The position numbers and the translations under genes are program-made. A DNA stretch of 32,691 bases from CALMAK01 sp964392265 (lineage in GTDB: Bacteria; Patescibacteriota; Saccharimonadia; Saccharimonadales; Saccharimonadaceae): positions 1 through 32,691 of the forward strand of contig CAYMOS010000006.1 of the NCBI GenBank assembly GCA_964392265.1, read 5' to 3'. The notes beneath the pieces were generated by a model that worked only from the letters and a program-made list of their open reading frames with translations, was not told where the DNA came from and made no database searches. This document shows, one piece after another, positions 1-7,539 of the stretch. The stretch's first letter is position 1. Every line of letters starts with the position of its first letter.

Positions 1-12
1 AAACTATACGCT
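1..12 (+). promoter_or_regulatory. Truncated -10 region of the first pilin gene
   Basis: The window opens with AAACT, seven more bases, then the ATG at 13. The second pilin (ATG 30671) has TAAACT, seven bases, then ATG. The first T of this -10 box would lie just outside the window. The spacing predicts a transcript that starts at the start codon. Only part of the element is visible. Confidence 0.4.
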
Positions 13-1059
13 ATGAATACTGCTCGTGGCTTTACTATTGTCGAACTACTTGTAGCTATCGTCGTGATTGCTATTCTAGCCGCGATTTCGATGAGTATCT
101 ATAATGGCATTCAGTCTCAAGCCGTCGAGACTACTTTAAAAGCTGATCTAAAAAATGCAGCCACTCAACTTGCCCTGCATTATGCTACAGAAGGCGTGTA
201 CCCTGAGGGTAGCACTCCGCCAGACTTACTACACCCCAGTAATCATACTTATTTCCAGTATACCTCGGATGGCAATGGCTACTGTTTGACGGCTACACCG
301 ACTCCAGCTCAAGCGGGAGTGACTGCGTATCATATATCGTCCACCAATACTCTTACCGAGGGTGTTTGCGAGGGTCATACGGTTGAGGTGTCGGGTAATG
401 AAGGGGTTGTCACGCGACAGGGCTTTACAGATCTTTCTTTCTCATATGCAGCAAGCAACCTGATCCGTGCTCCGATCGGTGAGGTTGCTAATGGTTCGTG
501 GATGATTGTTGTCATGGCCTACACTCAGAATATCGATCCTGTTCCACCGTCCGGCTGGATAACGTTAGTGGCGCGAAAAACGACGAATACATTACAGACT
601 AGTATTTTTGCTAAAATTAAACAATCGGGTGATGCTGTAAATCAAGATTTTCAAGTGTCAGGACAGGCAGCAACAAATGCATTGCTGATGTGGGGCACAG
701 GTAGCACAGGGGTATCCACGTGGACGGTAGGAGGCTTTGGTGACCGATATGTCAATGCCACACCTACCACAGTTACGACTCCTACCATCACAACAGCCGC
801 CGCCAACTCTTTAGTGTTATCTATTGCTACGGAGCGTACCACGGCAGGTGAAATCATTAATGATTTAGTATTGAGTGGGGCGTCTCTTTGGGCCTATGTA
901 TCACAGCCGTCTGGTAATGCAAATAAAATCCATACAATTACGGTGGGATATAATAACCAAGTTCTGACGGGCATCTCACAACCCATGACTATTGTATATC
1001 CGAACAGCCAGACCTATAACGCAACGGCCATACAGGTGGCACTGCCACCAGGGGGCTAG
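13..1059 (+). CDS. Type IV pilin-like protein with a large C-terminal beta-rich domain
   Basis: The N-terminus carries a class III (prepilin) signal: a short basic leader ending in G6, then FTIVELL with the conserved Glu at +5 and a hydrophobic helix to about residue 30. PilD-type peptidase would cut after G6. Residues 30-125 resemble a short pilin head with a Cys pair near 95 and 118. From about 135 to the end is an added Ser/Thr-rich beta domain with a PPSGW motif and a TTPTITTAAA stretch, a style I know from phage and surface adhesin domains. Typical Saccharibacterial pilins are 130-200 aa, so at 348 aa this is a fusion, perhaps a minor or tip pilin that binds a target. No SD precedes the ATG. 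The reading frame is open to the window edge, so a start further upstream cannot be excluded, but the leader length fits this ATG. Confidence 0.85.
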   Translation: MNTARGFTIVELLVAIVVIAILAAISMSIYNGIQSQAVETTLKADLKNAATQLALHYATEGVYPEGSTPPDLLHPSNHTYFQYTSDGNGYCLTATPTPAQAGVTAYHISSTNTLTEGVCEGHTVEVSGNEGVVTRQGFTDLSFSYAASNLIRAPIGEVANGSWMIVVMAYTQNIDPVPPSGWITLVARKTTNTLQTSIFAKIKQSGDAVNQDFQVSGQAATNALLMWGTGSTGVSTWTVGGFGDRYVNATPTTVTTPTITTAAANSLVLSIATERTTAGEIINDLVLSGASLWAYVSQPSGNANKIHTITVGYNNQVLTGISQPMTIVYPNSQTYNATAIQVALPPGG

Positions 1060-1071
1060 TATTTATTAGAG

Positions 1072-1111
1072 CATATTAATATGTTAGCTGTGATCATATA
1101 AAACAAAGGAG
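1072..1111 (+). promoter_or_regulatory. Palindrome and ribosome binding site ahead of the collagen-like gene
   Basis: CATATTAATATG at 1072-1083 is a perfect 12-bp palindrome, a possible operator. TATAAA at 1097-1102 could be a -10 box, but its start site would fall inside the SD AAAGGAG (1105-1111), so the true -10 may be the TAATAT inside the palindrome. The SD is strong and about 11 nt from the ATG at 1123. No terminator is seen between the pilin stop and this point. Confidence 0.35.
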
Positions 1112-1122
1112 ATAACCAAAAA

Positions 1123-2466
1123 ATGCCAAGACTACCCATCCCCGGCTCAGACAAAGGTAACTGGGGAACTATCCTCAACGACTACCTCTCCGAGTCACAC
1201 AACCCAGATGGTACTCTCAAGTCCGGCTCTGTCTCAGAGTCTACCCTTGACGCTGCCGCTCAAGTCAAGCTCAACTCCGGCGGCGGTACCCAAGGAGCCA
1301 CCGGCCCAGCTGGTCCTCAGGGACCGCAAGGCCCTCAAGGACCACAGGGTTCCCAAGGCACCCAAGGCCCTGCTGGCCCAGCAGGTGCCACTGGTGCACA
1401 AGGTACCGCTGGTACTCCAGGAACAAACGGCCAACCAGGTGCCACCGGCCCCAAAGGCGACCAAGGCTCTCCAGGTATCGCTGGCCCAGCAGGCGCCACC
1501 GGTGCACAAGGTACCGCTGGTACTCCCGGAACTCAAGGTGCCACTGGACCCCAAGGTACTCCTGGCACTCCCGGAACTCCTGGCCAACCAGGAGCCACGG
1601 GCCCACAAGGCACACCAGGCACCCCCGGCACCAACGGAACAGACGGCGCCCATGGAGCCACAGGACCGCAAGGTCCTCAAGGTTTCACTGGCCCCAAAGG
1701 TGACAATGGTCAAGACGGTGCAGACGGCACCAGTGTGACCATCACTGGCAGCGTGGCCAATGCTGCAGCCCTTCCCACTGGCCTGACACCTGCTGATGCC
1801 GGTAAAGGCTGGATTACCAACGATGATGGTCATCTCCATGTCTGGAGCGGTACTGCCTTCACTGACGTTGGTACGGTACGTGGTCCACAGGGTCCGACGG
1901 GACCGCAAGGAACAGCAGGTACTCCGGGTACTCCAGGCACAGCTGGCAATACAGGTCCTGCCGGAAATGATGGCAGCACTGGCGCTACCGGACCTCAAGG
2001 CACCGCCGGCACCAACGGCCAACCTGGCGCCACAGGCCCACAAGGCCCGGCTGGTGCTACCGGCCCCACAGGCACCAACGGCTCAACTGGACAGACCGGT
2101 GCCACCGGACCACAGGGCGCAACTGGCCCCCAAGGAGCCACTGGCCCCGTCGGCAACGCCTACACCCTCGCTACGCAATCTGGCACCAGCTATACCTTCC
2201 AATTGGCCGACGCTGGACAGTTCATGAGTTTCACAAGTAGTACAGCCGTTACTGTCACGGTACCCTCAAACGCAAGTACAGCCTTTCCTATTGGTACACG
2301 CCTCATGCTCTTCCAGGCCGGTACTGGCCAAGTGACCATTACCCCAGCCAGCGGTGTTACCTTACAAGCCGACCCTGGCCTCAAGATTGCCACTCAATAC
2401 GGTGGTGCCGAACTAGTAAAACGGGCAACTGACACATGGGCAGTTGTGGGGCGATTGGCGGGATGA
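1123..2466 (+). CDS. Collagen-like fibre protein with phage tail-fibre-type end domains
   Basis: There are four parts. Residues 1-54 form a head with PIPGSDKGNWGTILNDYL, a motif I recall from tail-fibre-like and CPR collagen proteins. Residues 55-202 are uninterrupted Gly-X-Y triplets rich in GPQ, GAT and GTP. Residues 203-253 are a small globular insert (DDGHLHVWSGTAF) of a type common in actinophage minor tail proteins. Residues 254-344 are Gly-X-Y again. Residues 345-447 are a beta-rich C-terminal domain starting at an ADAGQF motif, probably the trimerisation or receptor-binding tip. The protein should form a trimeric rod. There is no signal peptide, membrane helix or sortase motif, which is odd for an extracellular fibre. 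The SD AAAGGAG supports the start. The stop overlaps the next start (ATGA), so it heads a coupled operon. The repeat region is strongly GC-rich. Confidence 0.85.
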   Translation: MPRLPIPGSDKGNWGTILNDYLSESHNPDGTLKSGSVSESTLDAAAQVKLNSGGGTQGATGPAGPQGPQGPQGPQGSQGTQGPAGPAGATGAQGTAGTPGTNGQPGATGPKGDQGSPGIAGPAGATGAQGTAGTPGTQGATGPQGTPGTPGTPGQPGATGPQGTPGTPGTNGTDGAHGATGPQGPQGFTGPKGDNGQDGADGTSVTITGSVANAAALPTGLTPADAGKGWITNDDGHLHVWSGTAFTDVGTVRGPQGPTGPQGTAGTPGTPGTAGNTGPAGNDGSTGATGPQGTAGTNGQPGATGPQGPAGATGPTGTNGSTGQTGATGPQGATGPQGATGPVGNAYTLATQSGTSYTFQLADAGQFMSFTSSTAVTVTVPSNASTAFPIGTRLMLFQAGTGQVTITPASGVTLQADPGLKIATQYGGAELVKRATDTWAVVGRLAG

Positions 2467-3599
2467 GTTTTGGGGTAACAGCCAGTTCATACAAGCTGGT
2501 GAGTCCGTGGCCTGACTATAGCGGCATTGCGCCGTCGTACAATCAGCCGACTATTGTAACCACGGCAGTTGGAGCTTCGGCACCGACGACGATTGCTGGT
2601 TCGGCGGGCTGGCTGCGTGAGAAGCGAGTAGGTGTTAGCGAAACGGCGCCGGGCGGCTCGCAATCATCGACCAACGCACTCGACCTCACCGGTTCAACAC
2701 GATTTGCTTATCCGGGTATACCGTCTGCAGCGGGTGAGCCGAGCAACCCAGGCAACTATGTCCGCACCGACTACAAGCCTGGCGGGTCGCCACAAGCAGC
2801 GTATTGGCTCATGAATGTCGACCTCGTAACGAACGCAACCGACATAGAATATCGGCTCAATGCCGCCGCAACCAATGGACGTTTCGGTCTGGTGATGGTA
2901 GATGGTTTGCGTGTAGACGAGCACCCACTTATGATGACCAGCCCGCCGAATGCCGGTGCTGGTGCGGCAGTCAAGCTGACATTTCCAGATAGCCGCAGCC
3001 GCCGAATCACTGTATACGGTATGAACCAGACTATGGGACGATTTGGTGGTGTGGCGGTCAATAGCGGCGCCAGCGTTACCAAAGCGCCGACGCCCAGTCG
3101 CACGGTTGTGGTGTTGGGGGATTCCTATGTCAATGGTGCGACAGGCTCCTCGCCAGTCGAAACCTTTGCTTGGCAGTTGGCACTCAAGATGGGGGCCGAC
3201 TGCGTCGTGCAGGCGGGAATCGGTGGCACGGGATTTATTACAGATATTAGTGGCGAATCAGCCTCGTCGTTTGACGGCCGTGTCGCAGATATCCTGGCAA
3301 TGAATCCGGCAGCAATCGTGATAGCTGGCGGGAGGAATGATGTTTCGGGCGGGCTGCAAGCGGCGGTCGAGTCATTGCTGGCGTTATTCGCAAGCATACC
3401 GGAGCGCTATGTACTGCCAACTGCATCTGAATCAGGCCAAGCACCAGTACGAGCGGCAATACAGGCGGCATGTGCGGCGCATAACGTACCATATTTGAAC
3501 GTTGCTATCGATAACCTGGAGAAGATTGCTGATAACATCCATCCAACCTATGCGGGGCATCAAGCGTTGGCTGCCGACGCATTTAACCGATTGAACTAG
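2463..3599 (+). CDS. SGNH/GDSL-family hydrolase with N-terminal beta domain
   Basis: A 378-aa protein whose ATG at 2463 overlaps the previous stop in ATGA. An upstream ATG at 2436 would overlap further, but the ATGA arrangement is the more natural start. The C-terminal half shows the SGNH blocks: G219-D220-S221 with the nucleophile Ser, a Gly-rich block (GIGGTGF), G290-R-N292-D with the oxyanion Asn, and D357-N-I-H360-P with the catalytic Asp and His. The N-terminal half (about 1-210) is a beta-sandwich-like region without an obvious signal peptide. Members of this superfamily remove O-acetyl or other ester groups from polysaccharides. Placed between a collagen fibre and two glycosidases, it most likely deacylates a surface glycan; the substrate is unknown. 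Base composition is GC-rich like the rest of the cassette. Confidence 0.82.
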   Translation: MSFGVTASSYKLVSPWPDYSGIAPSYNQPTIVTTAVGASAPTTIAGSAGWLREKRVGVSETAPGGSQSSTNALDLTGSTRFAYPGIPSAAGEPSNPGNYVRTDYKPGGSPQAAYWLMNVDLVTNATDIEYRLNAAATNGRFGLVMVDGLRVDEHPLMMTSPPNAGAGAAVKLTFPDSRSRRITVYGMNQTMGRFGGVAVNSGASVTKAPTPSRTVVVLGDSYVNGATGSSPVETFAWQLALKMGADCVVQAGIGGTGFITDISGESASSFDGRVADILAMNPAAIVIAGGRNDVSGGLQAAVESLLALFASIPERYVLPTASESGQAPVRAAIQAACAAHNVPYLNVAIDNLEKIADNIHPTYAGHQALAADAFNRLN

Positions 3600-3607
3600 G
3601 GGATAAC

Positions 3608-5155
3608 ATGAGTAGATTTGCCCGACGATTGCAATCCGCTTCACTATTGCCGCCTATCGGCACTCCATCACCGGGATTGTTTTTTGCGATGGACCATACT
3701 GCGCTGGCTGCTAGCCCGCGCAAGGTGCTGGGGCATTATTTTCCGCCATTTCCTATCTCGCTGGATGACGCCACGCCAACCAATGATTACTATGCACGTA
3801 ATTATATCGCGGCAAATGGTGAGGGCGGGGTGCATGCCTCGGCTGGCGGGTTCCTGAGGAATCGGCCACAGGGGCGAGCGCCGCGGGGCGGTGACTTTCG
3901 TTTACTTGACGCGCGTGATGATGTTGACCGGGCTTATGCGAGTGGGCTAGACGGTTTCTTCGTGGATATCTTAGGCTCAAGCGGCAATAACTGGACTATC
4001 ATCACGAAAGTTGTCCAGGCCGCTGCCGACCAACGGCCGGATGGCGACTTTATGGTTGTGCCGATGGTCGATGGCACTGGCAGTATGGCAGAGGCCGGTG
4101 ATGTCAATGTAGTGGCCGACCGCATCGCGTACTTCGCCTTTACGAACCTGAACATGCCGGGCAGTGGTAATTGGTCAAAAAGTGGTTCAAGCGCCCTGCG
4201 CCCGACGGCGTACTTCTTGCCAGACGGCCGCTACGTGGTGGCAAGCTTTAAGGCCGAAGGGCAAACTGCGGCGTGGTGGAACAGCGTGTTTGCGTCACTC
4301 AAGAATCGCTATAACCTTGATGTGGCGTTTATCGCCGTATTCAATAACTTCAACCAAGCTGCCAACTACGGCGGCTACAGCTGGAAATATGTCACGGGGT
4401 CATGGGGATACGGTGCCGACCCGAACCTTGTACTCACCGCCAGTAATCAAGCTAATAACTCACGCGGTCGCGGGGAAGGCCATTGCGGCCCCATTGTGCC
4501 GCAAAACGTCCGCACCAATTCGCGTAACAGCTATAACCCAGTGGCTGACGAAGCAATCGGTTTCGCGTCGCTACGTGAGCACTGGCTCAAAGCTATTCGT
4601 GAAAACTGGGAATGGGCTCAGTTGGTGACCTGGAATGACTATTCCGAGGGCGGGGAAGTCGCCCCTTCGGTCGCTGCAGGCTACGCCAATCTCGATATTT
4701 CTGCCTATTACATTCATCGGCTCAAGACCGGCAGCTATCCAACTATCCTGCGCGACGCTATGTACATTGCGCACCGCAATCAGTTTTGGAACTCCACTAT
4801 TACTGGTGCGCAGACCAAATTCTTCGAGCAGTGGAATCGCGGCGCGAATATTTCACCGAAAAATAACTCCGTCGAGATTCTGACGTTTTTGACGGCGCCT
4901 GCCACAGTAACGGTCAACATCGGTAGTAACACGTATACCTACGCTGCTCCCACCGGTATGAATAGTCAGTATTATCCGCTGGCATATGGCCAGGTCAAGG
5001 CGACGGCGACGCGCAGCAGCCAGACGGTAGCGGCAATCACGTCCCCGGTAAACGTCATGCAATATCCTGATAAGGACGACATGCAGTACTTCAAGTTCTC
5101 ATCGATTCGCGGCACTGCTGGTCAGTTTGACCCGCAGATACAAGAGGGGCCGTAA
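3608..5155 (+). CDS. GH71-like glycoside hydrolase (putative alpha-1,3-glucanase), copy A
   Basis: A 515-aa protein resembling family GH71 endo-alpha-1,3-glucanases (mutanases), with GH99-like folds as an alternative. Visible features are an N-terminal strand with GHYFPPFP, a GLDGFFVDI strand typical of the TIM barrel, a long barrel region, and W342-N-D-Y-S-E347, matching the WND-x-x-E region near the end of GH71 barrels. A conserved KTGSYPTILRD ... YIAHR segment follows, then a C-terminal beta domain (about 405-500). Catalytic residues are not assigned because I cannot align it. There is no clear signal peptide; residues 1-25 are mildly hydrophobic but lack an h-region. The gene starts 8 nt after the SGNH stop with AGGGG as SD. 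It is a paralogue of the next gene. Likely target: an alpha-glucan or similar polysaccharide on host or biofilm. Confidence 0.72.
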   Translation: MSRFARRLQSASLLPPIGTPSPGLFFAMDHTALAASPRKVLGHYFPPFPISLDDATPTNDYYARNYIAANGEGGVHASAGGFLRNRPQGRAPRGGDFRLLDARDDVDRAYASGLDGFFVDILGSSGNNWTIITKVVQAAADQRPDGDFMVVPMVDGTGSMAEAGDVNVVADRIAYFAFTNLNMPGSGNWSKSGSSALRPTAYFLPDGRYVVASFKAEGQTAAWWNSVFASLKNRYNLDVAFIAVFNNFNQAANYGGYSWKYVTGSWGYGADPNLVLTASNQANNSRGRGEGHCGPIVPQNVRTNSRNSYNPVADEAIGFASLREHWLKAIRENWEWAQLVTWNDYSEGGEVAPSVAAGYANLDISAYYIHRLKTGSYPTILRDAMYIAHRNQFWNSTITGAQTKFFEQWNRGANISPKNNSVEILTFLTAPATVTVNIGSNTYTYAAPTGMNSQYYPLAYGQVKATATRSSQTVAAITSPVNVMQYPDKDDMQYFKFSSIRGTAGQFDPQIQEGP

Positions 5156-5160
5156 CGCGG

Positions 5161-5178
5161 TATAATAGGTAAATACTA
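5161..5178 (+). promoter_or_regulatory. Possible internal promoter before the second GH71-like gene
   Basis: TATAAT at 5161-5166 lies in the 23-nt gap between the two hydrolase genes, and the ATG follows 12 nt later with no SD between. If used, it would give a transcript with a 5-6 nt leader. No good -35 is visible. Confidence 0.4.
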
Positions 5179-6849
5179 ATGCTTGCAAGACGTATACGAG
5201 CTGCCGCTATCACTACTCAACCGCCGCAAAACGTCGATTATACACCGTGGTTGGCCTTTGACATGCCCAAAGCCGAAGTATTGGCGGCCGGCAAGCCTGT
5301 CGTCGGGCACCCGATGGGCAACTTTATCGTTAATGTATCGAACGTCAACCAGCTGAGTGGTGCCAGTGACTACTGGCTCAATAACTGGCGGGCTGACCCA
5401 ACGACAGGCGCATATCCGCCCAATGCGGCTGAGGCGTGGCAGCAAGCGGGCGGCGAATGCCGCGACTGGCCGATACGCCGAGCCAGCCGTGCCGGCCTGA
5501 CAACTGCCCAAGCGGAGTCTGCCGATGTGCGCGACTGGGTGGCCGAGCTAGCGCGCAATGGCATGGATGTGGTCGCGCCGCATTTTCCGAGCAACAACAC
5601 CGGAAGTACTGAGTTCATACGGGCAACGCGCTGGCTGGATGCGGCGATTGAGGCTGGCGTGTACTGGACGCCATGGGTTGACGGGTCGACGTCAATCGCG
5701 GATACGACCAGTTCTATGAGCACGGGCGGTGCTGCGCTGGCGAATCTCTATGCTACTAAGTCGGCTGGATTCTGGCACAAGGATGGCCGGCCGGTATTCA
5801 TCTGCTATAGCCCTAATCAAGCCGGACCGGACGCCAATAGCACCAATTACACAGCAAACGCCAAAGCTGTCTGGCAGGCGCTTCGTTCGTCGCTTATCGC
5901 AGGCGGGATACCAAATCCATATCTTTGGGTTATTTATCAGTCGGGCACCTGGTATGATTTGCACGCCCAGTACAATGCCGGCACGCCAGTGTTTGATGCG
6001 TGTTCGCGCTTCGGTGAACGCGACCCGGTAATATCGGCTGGAGCAAACGACAACAATGCCAATGCAGCCATCAGAGCTCAGTCAAGTTTTGCGCAGCCGT
6101 GGCTGTCGCCATGCTCGGCACGCGGCTACTATCCGCGAGGTGGTACCAACCCGGCGAGCCCCGGGAGTCCTCGTGCCTGGGAACCGCGCGGGTTTGAGCA
6201 GCTGATTACCTCAGCTATGAACGCGATAGACAAGCCGAATGTCGGCGGTATGTGCTGGAACACGCTCAATGACTTTCCCGAGCACACGCACCTCATGCCG
6301 TCGAGCGGCTCCAAGCGTAATTGGATGGAAATCCTAGCGTACTTCAACGTCTGGTTCAAGACGGGTTCGCCGCCGCCAATCATACGCGATGTGGCGTATA
6401 TAGCACACCGTCGCCAAATGGTGCAGGGGACGACATATACCGGCACACCGCCCACGGGGACAAGCATGCGGACCGTATCCTACAACTCGACTGGATGGCC
6501 GAATTTCTCCAATGGCGCGACGCCGGTAAATCGTGTATCGGCGCTGGTATTTCTCAAGGCACCGGCCACAGTGACGATAACGGTCAATGGTACGCCAACC
6601 ATCCATGAGTGTCCGGCCGGGATGAACCATGTGTGGGCACCGGCCCAAGTATCGTCGACGCCACCAAGCCTGACGATTACGCGCTCAGGTTCGACCGTCG
6701 TTTCTCTGAGTAGCCGCAAGCGCATTCGCTCGTCGTTGCCCTGGGAAGACCTAGACGAGTATGTGACTGGCTCAACCGAATCGGTGAGCGGTCGGCCACC
6801 GCTGTATGCTGATGTGATGTATGACGATACTTTAGGTGATGTGGAATAG
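5179..6849 (+). CDS. GH71-like glycoside hydrolase, copy B
   Basis: A 556-aa paralogue of the preceding enzyme. Shared landmarks in the same order are a barrel strand with GMDVVAPHFP, W360-N-T-L-N364-D365-F-P-E368 at the position of the WND-x-x-E motif of copy A, then KTGSPPPIIRD and YIAHRRQ, then a C-terminal beta domain with FLKAPATVTITVNG (copy A has FLTAPATVTVNIG). The N-terminus is short and basic with no signal peptide. The motif spacing differs and copy B is about 40 aa longer, so the two have diverged, perhaps toward different linkages or substrates. The TAG stop at 6847-6849 is followed in the same frame by 45 more sense codons up to TAA 6985, so the protein may once have been longer. 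Confidence 0.7.
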   Translation: MLARRIRAAAITTQPPQNVDYTPWLAFDMPKAEVLAAGKPVVGHPMGNFIVNVSNVNQLSGASDYWLNNWRADPTTGAYPPNAAEAWQQAGGECRDWPIRRASRAGLTTAQAESADVRDWVAELARNGMDVVAPHFPSNNTGSTEFIRATRWLDAAIEAGVYWTPWVDGSTSIADTTSSMSTGGAALANLYATKSAGFWHKDGRPVFICYSPNQAGPDANSTNYTANAKAVWQALRSSLIAGGIPNPYLWVIYQSGTWYDLHAQYNAGTPVFDACSRFGERDPVISAGANDNNANAAIRAQSSFAQPWLSPCSARGYYPRGGTNPASPGSPRAWEPRGFEQLITSAMNAIDKPNVGGMCWNTLNDFPEHTHLMPSSGSKRNWMEILAYFNVWFKTGSPPPIIRDVAYIAHRRQMVQGTTYTGTPPTGTSMRTVSYNSTGWPNFSNGATPVNRVSALVFLKAPATVTITVNGTPTIHECPAGMNHVWAPAQVSSTPPSLTITRSGSTVVSLSSRKRIRSSLPWEDLDEYVTGSTESVSGRPPLYADVMYDDTLGDVE

Positions 6850-6879
6850 GCCAAAAACTTCGTTGACGAGAATGAGTAT

Positions 6880-6987
6880 ATGCAATCCGCCAAACTATAC
6901 ATGCCACGACTATCATCGGGCGCCGCGGCGGCCGTGACGGGGGAAATGTTTAACGTCGAAGACTGGGTGGAGATAATTGACGGATAA
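6880..6987 (+). CDS. Small ORF in frame with, and downstream of, the GH71-like copy B stop
   Basis: Starting at ATG 6880 this encodes 35 aa ending in FNVEDWVEIIDG. The same frame is open from the TAG of the upstream gene (6847-6849) to TAA 6985-6987. Two readings are possible: a separate micro-gene, or the former C-terminus of the hydrolase cut off by a nonsense change. The composition looks protein-like (Trp, acidic C-terminal strand) and there is no SD at 6880, which favours a detached tail. I do not recognise it. A run of 45 open codons by chance is not rare (about one in nine), so this is tentative. Confidence 0.3.
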   Translation: MQSAKLYMPRLSSGAAAAVTGEMFNVEDWVEIIDG

Positions 6988-7003
6988 AGGAGTTCTCTTT
7001 ATC
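6983..7003. terminator. Hairpin across two convergent stop codons
   Basis: GATAAAG (6983-6989) and CTTTATC (6997-7003) form a 7-bp stem with a 7-nt loop. It contains the TAA of the plus-strand small ORF (6985-6987) and the TAA of the minus-strand gene (6999-7001). There is no T-tract on either side, so it is at best a weak intrinsic terminator or a 3' end stabiliser. Confidence 0.35.
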
Positions 7004-7538
7004 GTAGGCGAGTTAGGTCGCCATCATGATAGCGAAAGAGAGACGAAGCTGCCTGGTTAATTACCGGGCCTCCATCGTGATAGTAGTCAACAGTATCACC
7101 AAAGTATTTTTTTGCTTGGTCAATCGTCATGGCAGGTGGCGATGATTCAGGGTTAGCACTGGGTGCGGCCAATGGCCCGACCGATCGCAATAATTCCTGC
7201 AAGGGTTCGTGCGCCGGTAGTCGGTAGGCGATGGATTCGTTGCCTCTGGTGATCCAGGTCGGGTCCTCACGGCTCGGCAAGATGATACTGTTGGGTCCAG
7301 GCCAACACGACTGCAGCATCTCTAGTGTTGCGGGGCTGTAGGTGTCAAACATGTCGGCCGGGTCGCTGATGAGAACAATTGGCGATTTGTCAGGTGATCG
7401 TCCTTTGATCTGGTAGATACGTTCGACAGTTGCCTGAATATCGGCACGCCCCACAATACCATATAAGGTGTCGGTGCGAATAACGGCCACGCCGCCAGCG
7501 CGCAATGTTGCGATTAATTCCGGAGGGTAAGAGTTCAT
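6999..7538 (-). CDS. tsaC: L-threonylcarbamoyladenylate synthase (Sua5/YrdC/TsaC family)
   Basis: A 179-aa single YrdC domain. Family landmarks are RTDTLYGIVG near the N-terminus (ATP and threonine site), K-G-R-S-P-D-K in place of the usual K-x-R-P segment, WPGPNSIIL, and PLAAPSANPESSPPAMT near residue 125. It makes threonylcarbamoyl-AMP from Thr, bicarbonate and ATP, the first step of t6A37 in ANN-decoding tRNAs, in the cytoplasm. The C-terminal Sua5 domain is absent, so this is the short TsaC form. Its ATG lies one base after the TAG of the aminopeptidase gene with no SD, so translation is probably coupled to that gene. Confidence 0.88.
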   Translation of the reverse strand: MNSYPPELIATLRAGGVAVIRTDTLYGIVGRADIQATVERIYQIKGRSPDKSPIVLISDPADMFDTYSPATLEMLQSCWPGPNSIILPSREDPTWITRGNESIAYRLPAHEPLQELLRSVGPLAAPSANPESSPPAMTIDQAKKYFGDTVDYYHDGGPVINQAASSLFRYHDGDLTRLR

Positions 7539-7539
7539 G

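Noticed and set aside
1234..2043. Long minus-strand ORF opposite the collagen-like gene, plus several others on both strands there
   Set aside because: The Gly-X-Y repeat is GC-rich and periodic, which keeps other frames open. These products have collagen-antisense composition (Ser/Gly/Cys/Trp runs), no start signals and no family resemblance.
1290..2160. Repetitive DNA resembling a tandem or CRISPR-like array
   Set aside because: The repeats follow the 9-nt Gly-X-Y codon pattern, vary in sequence and have no unique spacers, so they are protein-coding.
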